A DNA stretch of 64,000 nt from Billgrantia bachuensis (GCF_011742165.1 NZ_JAAQTO010000002.1:62001-126000), one strand, 5' to 3'. Positions 9,958 to 18,964 are shown, counted from the stretch's first letter. Numbers and translations: made by a program. The notes: generated from the letters alone by a model not told the origin.

Positions 9958-10998
9958 GTGAATGAATGGCTGATGGACATGGGACGCTTCGTCGTGCAGA
10001 CGTCGATCCTGACACTGCTGGTCGTGGTCGCGGTCATCGTGATTACACGCATCAAGAGCGAGGCGAGTGAGCGCGTTCGGCTGCGGGTCGAGGAACTGAA
10101 CGCTCGTCACGAATACCGCCGACGCCGCCTGGCACTGGCCGCTACCGAGCCGAACGCACGCAAACGCCTGGTCAAGGCCTTCCGGCGCGATGACAAGAGC
10201 CGCACCCGAGCTGGCCGCAAACAGGCTGGCGAGCCACGCGGTACGGTATGGGTACTGGATTTTGTTGGTGATCTCAAGGCCACGGGAGTAGGGCGTTTCG
10301 CCGAAGAAATCTCTGCTGTCACGGCGGCAGCGAGCGATGGGGACGAGGTCGTGATTCGCCTGGAGTCTGCGGGAGGTCTCGTGCACGGCTATGGGCTGGC
10401 GGCCGCTCAGGTAGACCGACTACGAGAAGCAGGACTCAGCACCACGATATGCGTGGACAAGGTGGCAGCCAGCGGTGGCTATCTCATGGCATGCGCCGCG
10501 GACCATCTGCGCGCCGCGCCGTTTGCCGTTCTGGGCTCGATCGGTGTTGTGGCCCAACTGCCCAACGTTCATCGCCTGCTCAAGCGTCATGACGTCGATA
10601 TCGAGCTACATACCGCTGGCGAGTACAAGCGAACCCTTACCGTATTCGGGGAGAACACCGAGGAGGGACGGGAGAAGTTCCAATCGGACCTGGAGCACAT
10701 ACACGATCTGTTCAAGCAGCACGTGACCGAGCGCCGCCCAACGCTCGACATCGAGGCGGTAGCGACGGGCGAGGTGTGGTATGGGCGCGATGCACTCGAA
10801 AAAGGACTGGTGGACGCCCTGGGTACCAGTGAGGCCTATCTGATGGCACGGATGGAGGAGGCACGTGTGGTCAGCGTTCGCCTGGAAGCTCGGCATCCAC
10901 TGGGCAAACGGCTCGGCATGGCCGTCAGGGAAGGCGTGGAAGGAGGTGTCGAACGCCTATTGGAACGACTCGATGCAAGTCGTTGGGAAAAGCGCTGA
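9958..10998 (+). CDS. sohB: SohB-type signal-peptide peptidase (S49 family)
   Basis: 346-residue membrane serine protease. It begins with GTG, preceded by GGAG. A single N-terminal membrane helix (about residues 12-31) anchors it in the inner membrane. The S49 nucleophile Ser lies in KVAASGGYLMAC and the general-base Lys in AGEYKRTLT, the SohB/SppA dyad. It probably degrades membrane or envelope peptides. It starts 144 bp from the divergent SCP2 gene. Confidence 0.9.
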   Translation: MNEWLMDMGRFVVQTSILTLLVVVAVIVITRIKSEASERVRLRVEELNARHEYRRRRLALAATEPNARKRLVKAFRRDDKSRTRAGRKQAGEPRGTVWVLDFVGDLKATGVGRFAEEISAVTAAASDGDEVVIRLESAGGLVHGYGLAAAQVDRLREAGLSTTICVDKVAASGGYLMACAADHLRAAPFAVLGSIGVVAQLPNVHRLLKRHDVDIELHTAGEYKRTLTVFGENTEEGREKFQSDLEHIHDLFKQHVTERRPTLDIEAVATGEVWYGRDALEKGLVDALGTSEAYLMARMEEARVVSVRLEARHPLGKRLGMAVREGVEGGVERLLERLDASRWEKR

Positions 10999-11017
10999 AC
11001 CGGTACCCCGGGCTTCG

Positions 11018-11338
11018 TCACGCTTCCTGCAGCTGTACGAGCGCTCCAATCATCTGGCGCGCTTGCTCCCCCTGCAGCGAGTAGTAGATGGTCTGTGATG
11101 CTCGACGCGTCGAGACCAGACCTTCCCGCCTCAAAATCGCCAGATGCTGGGACAAGGCCGACTGGCTCAAGGCCAGCCGTTGGTTGAGTTCGGTGACCGA
11201 CAGCTCGGATCCATCCAGCAAACACAGGATGCGCAACCGGTTATCGTTTGCCAGTGCCTTCAGCAGTGCGGTGGCCTGGTCGATGGCCGGATTGCCGGCC
11301 TGGAGAAGGCGAGATGCAGCGTTGTTCGAGGTGCTCAT
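11018..11338 (-). CDS. ArsR-family winged-helix transcription regulator
   Basis: 106-residue repressor-like protein. The HTH reads LSVTELNQRLALSQSALSQH, with the wing around GLVSTRRASQTIYYSL. The ATG at 11338 is preceded by GGGGAGA. The ELCVCDL metal motif of arsenic sensors is replaced by SELSVTEL, so this is not a classical ArsR; the only nearby Cys is in RILCLL. It may respond to another signal such as redox or sulfur. It is divergent from the CoA-ligase gene, so it could act there. Confidence 0.8.
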   Translation of the reverse strand: MSTSNNAASRLLQAGNPAIDQATALLKALANDNRLRILCLLDGSELSVTELNQRLALSQSALSQHLAILRREGLVSTRRASQTIYYSLQGEQARQMIGALVQLQEA

Positions 11339-11567
11339 GATGATCTCCCCGTATTGCTGTCCGAGTAAAAAGCTGGCTCCGGACAGGCGGCTTCGGGCGG
11401 CTACCTCGGCCCACGACAGGAAGCGCAAACCACCTGTCGCAGACGGTGCGATCCGGCAGTGCCCAAGTTTGGTCATGCCTTGCTGATTTAGTCATCATTG
11501 ATAGTGACACTGCGGCTGTCAAACGAAGAATCAACTTAGTAACTCTTCGCATCAGCATCAGGCTCTA

Positions 11568-11674
11568 ATTGTCAACAATCATTCGCACAAAATGTGCCTT
11601 GTCTCAGCCTTTCAGCCAGAATTAGCCAATAGTATGAAGGAAATTTCGGGAAAAAACCCTAAAGTGTCAACAAT
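11568..11674. promoter_or_regulatory. Two TTGTCAACAA boxes upstream of the CoA-ligase gene
   Basis: ATTGTCAACAAT at 11568-11579 is an inverted repeat (ATTGT-CA-ACAAT). A copy matching 11 of 12 bases is at 11663-11674, 14 bp before the first possible start. The pattern fits the TNGTNNNACNA-like operators of GntR/FadR-type regulators. No GntR gene is in this window. Confidence 0.4.
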
Positions 11675-11688
11675 CTAAGTTTTCAGCG

Positions 11689-13614
11689 ATGCCGGACAGG
11701 ACGATGACAACCTATAACTCCGAATTTCAACGTTCGATCGACCAGCCGGAAGCCTTCTGGGCCGAGCAGGCACAGCGAATCCCATGGTTCACGCCACCCC
11801 GTGCCATTCTCGACTATGACGAGCAGGGTCACGCTCGTTGGTACACGGATGGTGAGATGAACATCTGTCATGCAGCGCTGGATCACCATGTCGCACAGGG
11901 ACGTGGCGACCAGCCGGCCGTCTATTGGGATTCGCCGGTCACGGGCGGCAAGCGCACCCTGACCTATCGTGAAATGCGCGACGAGGTGGCACTGTTCGCT
12001 GGCGCCTTGAAGGGTCTCGGGGTAGGGAAGGGCGACCGGGTCGTCATCTACATGCCCATGGTCCCGGAGGCCCTGGTGGCGATGTACGCCTGCGCGCGTC
12101 TGGGAGCCGTGCACTCCGTGGTCTTCGGCGGCTTCGCCCCGCATGAACTCGCCGTGCGCATCGACGATGCTCAGCCGAAGGTCGTTGTGGCAGCCTCCTG
12201 CGGCATCGAGATCGACCGGGTAATTCCCTACCAGCCCAACATTCAGGCGGCTATCGAGCAGAGCGAGCACAAGCCCGCCGCTTGTATCTACCTGCAGCGT
12301 GAGCAGCAGCGTGCCGAACTCGGTCCGTGCGACCACGACTGGGCAGAGCTGCTGAAGAGTGCCACCCCGGCCGATTGCGTGCCGGTCAGGGGCAGCGATC
12401 CCTTGTACGTGCTGTATACCTCGGGCACCACGGGCAAGCCCAAGGGTGTGGTCCGCGACACGGCGGGCTACGCTGTGGCGCTGCACTACTCCATGGAAAC
12501 CATCTACGACGTGGCGCCGGGCGACGTGTTCTTCTCTGCATCGGACGTTGGCTGGGTAGTGGGCCACTCCTATATCGTCTATGCGCCGCTGCTGCGCGGC
12601 TGTACCACGGTCGTCTACGAGGGCAAGCCGGTCAAGACGCCTGATGCCGGCGCCTTCTGGCGACTCGTCAGCCAGTACCGTGTCAAGAGCTTCTTCACTG
12701 CACCGACGGCTTTTCGTGCGATCAAGAAGGAGGATCCTGACGGCAAGCTGTTGCAACAGTACGACATCTCCTGCCTGAAGGCGCTCTACCTGGCCGGAGA
12801 GCGCCTCGACCCGCCGACCTTCCACTGGCTCGACGACATGCTCGAGGTGCCAGTGATCGACCACTGGTGGCAGACCGAGACCGGCTGGCCGATCGCCGCC
12901 AACCTGCAGGGGCTGGAGCCAATGGCCACCAAGGCCGGCAGCGCCACCGTGCCGGTACCCGGCTTCAACGTGCAGATTCTCAACCGCGAGGGCGAACAGG
13001 CCGGGCCGATGGAGCAAGGCAGCGTGGTAATCAAGCAGCCCATGCCGCCGGGGTGCCTGGTGGGGATATGGGGCGACCCGAAACGCTTCCACAGTGCCTA
13101 CATGGCGGCTTTCCCGGGCTATTACCTGACCGGCGACGGCGGCTACTTCGACCAGGATGGCTATCTGTTCATCATGGGCCGCACCGATGACGTCATCAAC
13201 GTGGCCGGGCACCGGCTTTCGACTGGAGAAATGGAAGAGGTGGTCGGCGCGCACAAGGCGGTGGCCGAATGTGCCGTCATCGGCATCCACGATGCGCTCA
13301 AGGGGCAGATTCCAGTCGGCCTGGTGATACCCAAGGACGGCTTCGACGGCGACGAGGTCACGCTCGAGAACGAGCTGATCGCGCTGGTGCGTGAGAAGAT
13401 CGGTCCAGTCGCCTGCTTCAAGCAGGTCCTGGTAGTCAACCGGCTGCCCAAGACCCGTTCCGGCAAGATCCTGCGCAAGCTGCTGCGCAACATTGCCGAC
13501 GGCAAGGAGTACGGCGTGCCTTCGACTATCGACGATCCGGCCAGCCTCCAGGACGTGCATGAAGCCATGAGGATACGTGACGTCGGCTCCGCCCACGAGG
13601 CTCGACAGGTCTGA
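11689..13614 (+). CDS. prpE: Propionate/acetate--CoA ligase (PrpE/Acs family)
   Basis: 641-residue AMP-forming acyl-CoA synthetase. The AMP-binding core is YTSGTTGKPKGVVRDTAGY (about residue 243), followed by DHWWQTETGWPI and YLTGDGGYFDQDGY. The C-terminal PKTRSGKILRK holds the Lys acetylated to control such enzymes. The run GVVRDTAGYAVAL resembles PrpE (propionate) more than Acs. A Pat-type acetyltransferase at 28472 could regulate it. ATGs at 11689 and 11704 are both possible; the second is closer to a weak AGGA. Confidence 0.88.
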   Translation: MPDRTMTTYNSEFQRSIDQPEAFWAEQAQRIPWFTPPRAILDYDEQGHARWYTDGEMNICHAALDHHVAQGRGDQPAVYWDSPVTGGKRTLTYREMRDEVALFAGALKGLGVGKGDRVVIYMPMVPEALVAMYACARLGAVHSVVFGGFAPHELAVRIDDAQPKVVVAASCGIEIDRVIPYQPNIQAAIEQSEHKPAACIYLQREQQRAELGPCDHDWAELLKSATPADCVPVRGSDPLYVLYTSGTTGKPKGVVRDTAGYAVALHYSMETIYDVAPGDVFFSASDVGWVVGHSYIVYAPLLRGCTTVVYEGKPVKTPDAGAFWRLVSQYRVKSFFTAPTAFRAIKKEDPDGKLLQQYDISCLKALYLAGERLDPPTFHWLDDMLEVPVIDHWWQTETGWPIAANLQGLEPMATKAGSATVPVPGFNVQILNREGEQAGPMEQGSVVIKQPMPPGCLVGIWGDPKRFHSAYMAAFPGYYLTGDGGYFDQDGYLFIMGRTDDVINVAGHRLSTGEMEEVVGAHKAVAECAVIGIHDALKGQIPVGLVIPKDGFDGDEVTLENELIALVREKIGPVACFKQVLVVNRLPKTRSGKILRKLLRNIADGKEYGVPSTIDDPASLQDVHEAMRIRDVGSAHEARQV

Positions 13615-13686
13615 GCAGGGCCGAATCAGGAGCTGCGCCGCGCTGCCCACCGGGCGGCGCGCTTGTTGATGGCCCATGATTGCGTA

Positions 13687-13716
13687 TTGGCCAGCGCCTT
13701 GAGTGACACGTATAAT
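13687..13716 (+). promoter_or_regulatory. Sigma-70-type promoter for yhhQ
   Basis: TTGGCC (13687-13692) and a perfect TATAAT (13711-13716) are separated by 18 bp. Transcription would start near 13723, giving a leader of almost 100 nt before yhhQ. Confidence 0.6.
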
Positions 13717-13728
13717 TTCCGCCTCATT

Positions 13729-13778
13729 CCGGTGCCCGATTATGTCGGACACCGGCGAGGGTTCCCTCACCCCTCGCC
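13729..13778 (+). promoter_or_regulatory. Structured 5' leader of yhhQ (two competing hairpins)
   Basis: Hairpin 1 pairs 13729-13739 with 13745-13755 (10 of 11 pairs, loop TTATG). Hairpin 2 pairs GGCGAGGG at 13754-13761 with CCCTCGCC at 13771-13778. They share bases 13754-13755, and GAGGG (13757-13761) can also pair with CCCTC (13763-13767). Overlapping alternatives just after a promoter suggest a regulatory leader. No known preQ1 riboswitch pattern was recognised. Confidence 0.4.
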
Positions 13779-13820
13779 AGTCGACATGGCCACGCCAAGG
13801 CCGCCAAAAAGGATTCGCCC

Positions 13821-14492
13821 ATGTTCGTATTGTCGCAAGCGCAGCAGCGCCGCTGCCTGCTATTGCTGGTGTCGTTCCATATCCTGGTGATTGCCGCCAG
13901 CAACTATCTCGTGCAGTTGCCTTTTACTCTATTCGGGTTACACACCACCTGGGGGGCATTCAGCTTTCCCTTCATCTTCCTTGCCACCGACCTTACGGTG
14001 AGGCTGTTCGGCAAGGAGCCGGCCCGGGCCATCATCTTGCGGGTCATGCTGCCGGCGCTGGTCATCTCCTATATCGTCTCGGTCGTCTTTCCGCGCGGTA
14101 GTTTCGTCGGCTTCGAAGCACTGGGAGAGTGGAACCTGTTCGTGGCCCGTATCGCGTTGGCAAGTTTCATGGCCTACGTGCTGGGCCAACTGCTCGACGT
14201 GCAAGTCTTCGATCGTCTGCGAACCCTGCAGGCATGGTGGATAGCGCCGGCGGTTTCCACCGTACTGGGCAACCTTGCCGATACGGCGGCGTTCTTCGCC
14301 ATGGCGTTCTATCGCAGTCCCGATCCCTTCATGGCGGCGAACTGGGTTGAAATCGCTACGGTGGACTACGTGATCAAGCTCGGTATCAGCCTGCTGTTCT
14401 TCCTGCCGCTATATGGCGTGCTGCTGGCCTGGCTGAGTCGCAGGCTAGTGGAGTTCACCGGGCAGCAGGACCTGACGCCTCAGCGCTCTTGA
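13821..14492 (+). CDS. yhhQ: YhhQ-family 7-deazaguanine (queuosine precursor) transporter
   Basis: 223-residue inner-membrane protein with about six hydrophobic helices. The family block FSFPFIFLATDLTVRLFGK lies at residues 47-65, followed by LGNLADTAAFFAMAFY. YhhQ/COG1738 proteins import preQ0/preQ1 for queuosine synthesis in tRNA. AAGGA lies 8 bp before the ATG. It stands alone after a promoter and structured leader. Confidence 0.88.
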   Translation: MFVLSQAQQRRCLLLLVSFHILVIAASNYLVQLPFTLFGLHTTWGAFSFPFIFLATDLTVRLFGKEPARAIILRVMLPALVISYIVSVVFPRGSFVGFEALGEWNLFVARIALASFMAYVLGQLLDVQVFDRLRTLQAWWIAPAVSTVLGNLADTAAFFAMAFYRSPDPFMAANWVEIATVDYVIKLGISLLFFLPLYGVLLAWLSRRLVEFTGQQDLTPQRS

Positions 14493-14541
14493 GCGGAAAG
14501 TATCCTGGCACTGCCAAGCCAATAACCACGGGGAGATAAGA

Positions 14542-15324
14542 ATGAGCGTCGAACTCAACTATCAGGATACCGGCGGAGAGGGCACCCCCCTGATGGTGGT
14601 CCACGGCCTGCTGGGCAGTGCCGACAATTGGCGTTCACACGTCAAGCAGTGGCAGGATCGGCGGCGCGTGGTGGCGGTCGACTTGCGTAACCACGGCCGC
14701 TCGCCCCATGCCGAAGGCATGAGCTACCGCGAGATGGCCGAAGACCTGCTGGCACTCATGGAACGCTTGCATATCGAGAAGGCGCACCTGCTCGGCCACT
14801 CCATGGGCGGCAAGGTCGTCATCAGCCTGGCGCGGCTGACGCCCGAGCGTGTGGCATCGCTGATAGTCGCGGATATCGCACCACAGGCCTACGGCCATGG
14901 CCATGACGCCGTATTCGCCGGGCTCAGGCACCTCCAGCGTGGCAACCCTGCGAATCGGCGCGAAGCCGATGAACTGTTGGCCGAGCATGTCGACGAGCGT
15001 GCCACACGGCTGTTTCTGGCCACCAATCTCGAGCGTGGGGAAAGTGGTGGGCTGGTATTGCGAGTCGGCCTCGACCAGATCGAGGCTGGCTACCGCGACA
15101 TCATGCGAGCACCGGCCGGGGAGGGTGCCTTCGAGGGACCGGCTCTGGTGCTACGGGGAGGACGATCGAACTACGTACCGGACTCTGCCCTGCCGGGTCT
15201 GCGCGAGGCGCTGCCCAATTCGCGCCTGGTGACTCTAGAAGAGGCCGGCCATTGGCTGCACGCCGAGCAGCCCGAAGCGTTCCAGTCGGCAGTCAACGAT
15301 TTCCTGAATTCGCTGGCCGACTGA
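14542..15324 (+). CDS. ybfF: Alpha/beta-hydrolase esterase, YbfF-like
   Basis: 260 residues. The nucleophile elbow GHSMGG is at about residues 93-98, the oxyanion-hole region is VVHGLLGSADNW, and the catalytic His lies in EEAGHWLHAEQPE. E. coli YbfF is a broad thioesterase/esterase for acyl-CoA and short esters; the physiological substrate is unclear. GGGGAGAT precedes the ATG. Confidence 0.85.
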   Translation: MSVELNYQDTGGEGTPLMVVHGLLGSADNWRSHVKQWQDRRRVVAVDLRNHGRSPHAEGMSYREMAEDLLALMERLHIEKAHLLGHSMGGKVVISLARLTPERVASLIVADIAPQAYGHGHDAVFAGLRHLQRGNPANRREADELLAEHVDERATRLFLATNLERGESGGLVLRVGLDQIEAGYRDIMRAPAGEGAFEGPALVLRGGRSNYVPDSALPGLREALPNSRLVTLEEAGHWLHAEQPEAFQSAVNDFLNSLAD

Positions 15325-15330
15325 AGGACA

Positions 15331-16599
15331 TCAGGGGGCAGCCGTACCGATGTCGATGGCGAGCAGCTCAAGCGGCGTAATGGCCTCAATGACGCCCGCA
15401 TCGAGAAGATACTGTTCGAAGCGCAGATAGCGGCCACGGTCCACGGCCGCAGGCTGCAGAGCCAGGCGCGGGAAAATGTCCGCCCAGGCATCTTGGCTGG
15501 TGTGATCAGCAAGTGCAGGTTCGGCCCTCTCCAGCAGCTGCCAGGCCTCCTGCGGATGGTTGACGATCCAAAGGGCGGCCTCTTCCAAGGCCGATACCAG
15601 CCTGCGTACGGCATCACGCTTGCCATTGAGCTGGTCTCGATTGGCCATCAGGATCAATCCATCATGGACGGGCAGTCCATTTGCTTCGCTCGGCAGCACT
15701 CTCGTCGTCACGCCCTCATCGGCCAGTTGTCGGGGGAGCAGGTAGCGATGGTTCACCACCATTCCATCGATTCGCTGTTCCCGCATGACATCGAGGGCCG
15801 AGTAGCCAACGTCCACGAGCCCAACCAGTTCCAGGCCATTGGTCACGCCCAATAGTTCCTTGAGCATTCCCGCCAGCAGCACATCGCGCCCGTCGACATC
15901 GGTGAAACCGATGCGCAGCCCCTCGAGAGGGGGCTCGCGGGATTCGCCCTCCAGGCTGGTGTTCATCACCAGGCCCGAAACGGGAGCCGCTACCAAAGTG
16001 GCCACGCGTACCAGCGGCACCCCTTTAGCGGCCAGCAAGTGGAGTTGAGGCTGGCGTCCGAGCGCCAGGTCGGTGCGTCCAGCAGCCAGCAGCTTGGCAG
16101 GCACGCTGGGATCCGCCGGTATTGCCAGCGCTACGTCCAGGCCACGGCGCGCGAACATGCCTTTTTCGCGTGCCACCAGCAAGGAGGCATGCTGAGGGTT
16201 GAGATACCAGTCGAGGGTGACGGTCAGACGGGTCATGGGCGGCGGCACGATGGGCTCGGCAGGTTCGCTCACCACCGAGGGCACATCCAGCGCCGGCTCT
16301 GCTTGATGCTCTGGCTCAATGTGAGGCTCGTTCAGCGGCTGGTGATCGAGGCCTCCCGAGACCTCGATTGCCGGTGGCACCTCGATGATCGGCGTGGCTT
16401 CGCTTGGCGCCAAGGTCTCGGTGTCCCGCAGCAGTAAGGGAGGCACCTTGACGATAGGTTCGAGCTGCAGCGGAGGCGCGGGGAGCGGTACGCTGTCCCT
16501 GGCGGTTTCAGCCACGAGCTGCAGGGAAAGCGCCAGCGCCAGTATTGAAATCGTTCCAGCCAAGGCGCGAGCCATGCAGCTTCGGTAGGGCTTGGCCAT
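15331..16599 (-). CDS. NMT1/THI5-like periplasmic substrate-binding protein with Pro-rich linker
   Basis: 422 residues. A signal peptide (about residues 1-31) is followed by a linker of about 80 residues rich in Pro, Glu and Val, then a solute-binding domain starting at LTVTLDWYLNPQHA. That opening and LLAAGRTDLALG match the NMT1/THI5 group, which binds thiamine pyrimidine precursors or related small molecules. No permease or ATPase is adjacent, and the linker is unusual for a free periplasmic protein. It could be a sensor-type binding protein. Confidence 0.75.
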   Translation of the reverse strand: MAKPYRSCMARALAGTISILALALSLQLVAETARDSVPLPAPPLQLEPIVKVPPLLLRDTETLAPSEATPIIEVPPAIEVSGGLDHQPLNEPHIEPEHQAEPALDVPSVVSEPAEPIVPPPMTRLTVTLDWYLNPQHASLLVAREKGMFARRGLDVALAIPADPSVPAKLLAAGRTDLALGRQPQLHLLAAKGVPLVRVATLVAAPVSGLVMNTSLEGESREPPLEGLRIGFTDVDGRDVLLAGMLKELLGVTNGLELVGLVDVGYSALDVMREQRIDGMVVNHRYLLPRQLADEGVTTRVLPSEANGLPVHDGLILMANRDQLNGKRDAVRRLVSALEEAALWIVNHPQEAWQLLERAEPALADHTSQDAWADIFPRLALQPAAVDRGRYLRFEQYLLDAGVIEAITPLELLAIDIGTAAP

Positions 16600-16740
16600 G
16601 GATGGGATCTCCAGGGAAAACGTAAGGTTCCGTAAGCAGTTAGTTTATCGTTGTCGTGCCAGCCATGGCTAGCCGCGGTGCTGCCTGCTCGCCCCCGGGC
16701 ACCCGTGGCATAATGGAGCCATTCCAGCTCGAGGTCATGC

Positions 16741-18447
16741 ATGGACACCATCAATACCCTTTTCCTGCTTTCCGGTTTTCTGATCGCCCTCAGCGTCGTG
16801 GCCAGCCGTATCTCTTCGATGGTGGGACTGCCCCTCCTGCTGATCTTCCTGGGCCTGGGGATGCTGGCAGGCGAAGAGGGGATACTGGGCATCCAGTTCG
16901 ACGACTACTCGCTGGCTTTTTTGATTGGCCATCTTGCGCTGGCCATGATCCTGCTAGACGGCGGCCTGAGGACCCGGCTCAAGACCTTCCGCGTCGGCTT
17001 CAAGCCCGCCCTGTCACTGGCCACGCTGGGCGTGTTCGTCACGAGTGGCGTAGTGGGGCTGTTCGCCATGTGGGTTTTCGACCTTACCTTGGTACAGGGT
17101 CTGCTGGTCGGCGCCATCGTCGGTTCGACGGATGCCGCAGCGGTGTTCTCGATGCTCAGCGGGCGTGGCGTACATCTGAACGAGCGTGTCAGCGCCACAC
17201 TCGAGATCGAATCCGGTACCAACGATCCCATGGCGATCTTTCTGACCCTGCTACTGGTCGAGCTACTGGTCGGCGACATTCGCGGGCCCCTCGAGACCCT
17301 GATGTTCATGGCATTGCAATTCGGTCTCGCCACGCTGATCGGCCTAGGCGGCGGCTGGCTGAGCGCCAAGCTGCTGCGCTGGCTTGATCTGGCTCCCGGA
17401 CTCTATTCACTGCTGGCTCTGGGCTTGGGATTCTGCGTCTTCGGCATGACCAGTTTTCTTGGAGGAAGCGGCTTCCTGGCGATCTATCTGACCGGGCTGA
17501 TGATCGGCAACCAGCCGGGCCGGCACCTCAATTTCATTCTTCCCGTCCACGACGGCCTGGCTTGGCTGAGCCAGATCGGCCTGTTCCTGATACTGGGACT
17601 GCTGGTCAACCCGTCCGGGCTGCTCGAATTCGCCCTGCCAGCCTCACTGGTGGCGCTGGTCTTGATCTTCGTTGCACGTCCTCTGGCAGTGCTGATCACG
17701 GTGAAGCCCTTTTTCCGCTTTCGCTGGCGTGAGATCGGCTTTCTTTCCTGGGTGGGGTTACGCGGTGCGGTCCCCATCGTGCTCGCTATCTTTCCGGTCA
17801 TCGGCGGAGTGGAGAATGCCGCGCTCTATTTCAACGTCGCCTTTGCCGTGGTGTTGCTGTCCCTGCTGATCCAGGGCGGAACCTTGCCTTTGATGGCACG
17901 CTGGACGAAGGTGGAAATCCCCGTGGGGGTCACCCCGAACCATCGGGGACCGCTGGGAATCCTGCCCGAAAACGATTACGAGATGTTCGTCTACAACGTG
18001 GATAATCAGGACCTCGACGACGTTCCAATTCGCCTGCTGCGCTTTCCTTCCGGAGCCGTGATCTCGGCGCTTTTCCGCCAGCACGCCATGCTGCATCCCA
18101 AGGGCAGTACCCGGCTCAAGCCGGGCGACGTGATTTGCGTCATCGGACGCAGTGGAGACCTGCCGGCACTCAATCGACTGTTCAGTGGCGATGCCAAGCT
18201 CAAGCGGGAACGCGCCTTCTTCGGCACATTCACCTTTGATGGCGACGCCCTGATGAAGGATATCGCTAGCGTTTACGGCTTGACGCTCAGCCCCGGAGAG
18301 AGCGATATGACGCTCGCCGAATTCGTCTCGCTGCGAGTTGGCGGGCACCCAGTGGTAGGGGACGATATCGACTGGCATGGCATTCATTGGGTCATCAGCG
18401 AAATGGACGGCAATCGCGTCACACGAGTCGGCCTACGCCTCTATTAG
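16741..18447 (+). CDS. nhaP2: K+/H+ (Na+/H+) antiporter, NhaP2/CvrA family
   Basis: 568 residues. About 12 membrane helices occupy residues 1-390, with the CPA1 core motif GSTDAAAVFSML and ESGTNDPMA, whose Asp residues carry ions. A TrkA-C/RCK-like domain (about 405-485) and a CorC/HlyC-like tail follow, the NhaP2/CvrA layout. It should extrude K+ or Na+ in exchange for H+, which suits a halophile. Confidence 0.92.
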   Translation: MDTINTLFLLSGFLIALSVVASRISSMVGLPLLLIFLGLGMLAGEEGILGIQFDDYSLAFLIGHLALAMILLDGGLRTRLKTFRVGFKPALSLATLGVFVTSGVVGLFAMWVFDLTLVQGLLVGAIVGSTDAAAVFSMLSGRGVHLNERVSATLEIESGTNDPMAIFLTLLLVELLVGDIRGPLETLMFMALQFGLATLIGLGGGWLSAKLLRWLDLAPGLYSLLALGLGFCVFGMTSFLGGSGFLAIYLTGLMIGNQPGRHLNFILPVHDGLAWLSQIGLFLILGLLVNPSGLLEFALPASLVALVLIFVARPLAVLITVKPFFRFRWREIGFLSWVGLRGAVPIVLAIFPVIGGVENAALYFNVAFAVVLLSLLIQGGTLPLMARWTKVEIPVGVTPNHRGPLGILPENDYEMFVYNVDNQDLDDVPIRLLRFPSGAVISALFRQHAMLHPKGSTRLKPGDVICVIGRSGDLPALNRLFSGDAKLKRERAFFGTFTFDGDALMKDIASVYGLTLSPGESDMTLAEFVSLRVGGHPVVGDDIDWHGIHWVISEMDGNRVTRVGLRLY

Positions 18448-18603
18448 CCCAAAACGCGAGGCAATTCGTTGCAACGATCGGTGTCGCAGCGTTCGCTTAT
18501 GGTCAGGTCGGGCAATATGCCTGCCGCCTCGCTTGTCGCCCGCAAAGGTGGCAGCTACCTTCTTCAGTACCATCACGCTCAACAGGATTTGACGGAGGTA
18601 CTC

Positions 18604-18810
18604 ATGACGCGAGGACTCGGAGGACGCTCACCTGCCAATATCACGCATCATCTTCAAGGGGTAGATTTTCCCGCAGGGCGCGACGACCTCGTGGCGCAGG
18701 CTCAGGCCAATGGGGCGGAAGAGGAGGTCATGGAAGTCATTCGGCAATTACCCAATCAGAAGTACGAGAGCATGGCCGATGTGACCAAGGGAGTCGGCGA
18801 AGTCGAGTAG
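18604..18810 (+). CDS. DUF2795-family small protein
   Basis: 68 residues, starting at the ATG at 18604 with GGAGG 6 bp upstream. The pattern SPANITHHLQGVDFPAGRDD...LPNQKYESMADV is that of DUF2795 proteins, small helical proteins of unknown role seen widely in actinobacteria and proteobacteria. It is highly charged and probably soluble. A promoter may lie in the 156 bp after the antiporter gene. Confidence 0.78.
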   Translation: MTRGLGGRSPANITHHLQGVDFPAGRDDLVAQAQANGAEEEVMEVIRQLPNQKYESMADVTKGVGEVE

Positions 18811-18866
18811 GCTTTCACTTCTACCTCTCGAGGTAGGAAACATCGGTAATGAAGGAGCGTCTTGAC

Positions 18867-18953
18867 ATGCTCAAGTTTCTGGCAAGTACCGTCGGGATCA
18901 TCTTTCTCATCGGTTTGGCCGTCGTCATCGGCCTGCTGATGCTCATCTTTTGA
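18867..18953 (+). CDS. 28-residue single-helix membrane peptide
   Basis: MLKFLASTVGIIFLIGLAVV... is one hydrophobic helix ending in LMLIF. AAGGAG lies about 11 bp before the ATG and a terminator hairpin follows the stop by 12 bp, so it looks like a true small gene. An in-frame ATG at 18849 would add six residues but has no ribosome site. Function unknown. Confidence 0.55.
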   Translation: MLKFLASTVGIIFLIGLAVVIGLLMLIF

Positions 18954-18964
18954 GCGGTCCTGTT

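Noticed and set aside
11018..11338. Arsenic-sensing ArsR
   Set aside because: The metal-binding Cys pair is absent and no ars efflux gene is adjacent; the ArsC-like gene is 22 kb away.
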